Part shown: positions 6,007 through 7,128 of the stretch, one piece after another
Position numbering within the stretch: the first letter of the stretch is position 1
Layout of the letters: the number at the start of each line of letters is the position of its first letter
NCBI GenBank assembly: GCA_015492755.1
Contig: WGEM01000017.1
Span: 1-7,128, forward strand
Direction of reading: 5' to 3'
Length of the DNA stretch: 7,128 nt
DNA from: Gemmatimonadota bacterium
GTDB lineage: Bacteria; Gemmatimonadota; Gemmatimonadetes; Longimicrobiales; Gaopeijiaceae
Notes under the pieces: model-generated
Told to the model about the DNA's origin: nothing
Seen by the model: the letters and a program-made list of their open reading frames with translations, nothing else
The model's database searches: none
Position numbers and translations under genes: made by a program

Positions 6007-7128
<1,122 letters not shown>

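Overview
The window is ordinary bacterial chromosome of high G+C content (roughly two thirds or more by eye). I see no phage, insertion sequence, CRISPR or other mobile signature. The very high G+C, an N-terminal helical module of a kind I associate with Gemmatimonadota, and the gene neighbourhood suggest a free-living Gemmatimonadota or a similar high-GC lineage. That assignment is inference and rests on no search.

Left part (1-1422, minus strand): two overlapping genes are read right to left. The first is a complete stomatin/slipin-type SPFH membrane protein (start 1422, stop 448). The second is a hypothetical protein that starts 17 bases inside the slipin 3' end and runs off the left edge. 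No NfeD gene, the usual slipin partner, lies beside it in the window.

Centre (1423-2481): a 155-base divergent spacer carries a perfect TTGACA on the plus strand. It leads to a CAU-anticodon tRNA (elongator Met most likely) without encoded CCA, followed at once by a strong intrinsic terminator. Only 22 bases after the terminator T-run begins a complete classical short-chain dehydrogenase/reductase.

Right part (2482-7128, plus strand): a good sigma-70-like promoter (TTGGCC, 17-base spacer, TATTAT) precedes a probable operon. Its genes are a 174-residue acidic hypothetical protein, a glycerophosphodiester phosphodiesterase, tilS (tRNA-Ile lysidine synthetase), hpt (hypoxanthine phosphoribosyltransferase) and ftsH (AAA+ membrane protease, cut by the right edge). 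The junctions are tight: 19 bases, then a GTGA overlap, then an ATGA overlap. The tilS-hpt-ftsH order is a known conserved bacterial cluster, found for example in Bacillus. The two genes before it are the accessory part here.

The most unusual observation is in the 128-base hpt-ftsH spacer. A perfect 13-bp tandem duplication spans the ftsH start codon. It places the Shine-Dalgarno sequence at the right distance from a six-codon mini-ORF (MSDPYV) rather than from ftsH, and the mini-ORF stop overlaps the ftsH start. I found no convincing new multi-gene system.
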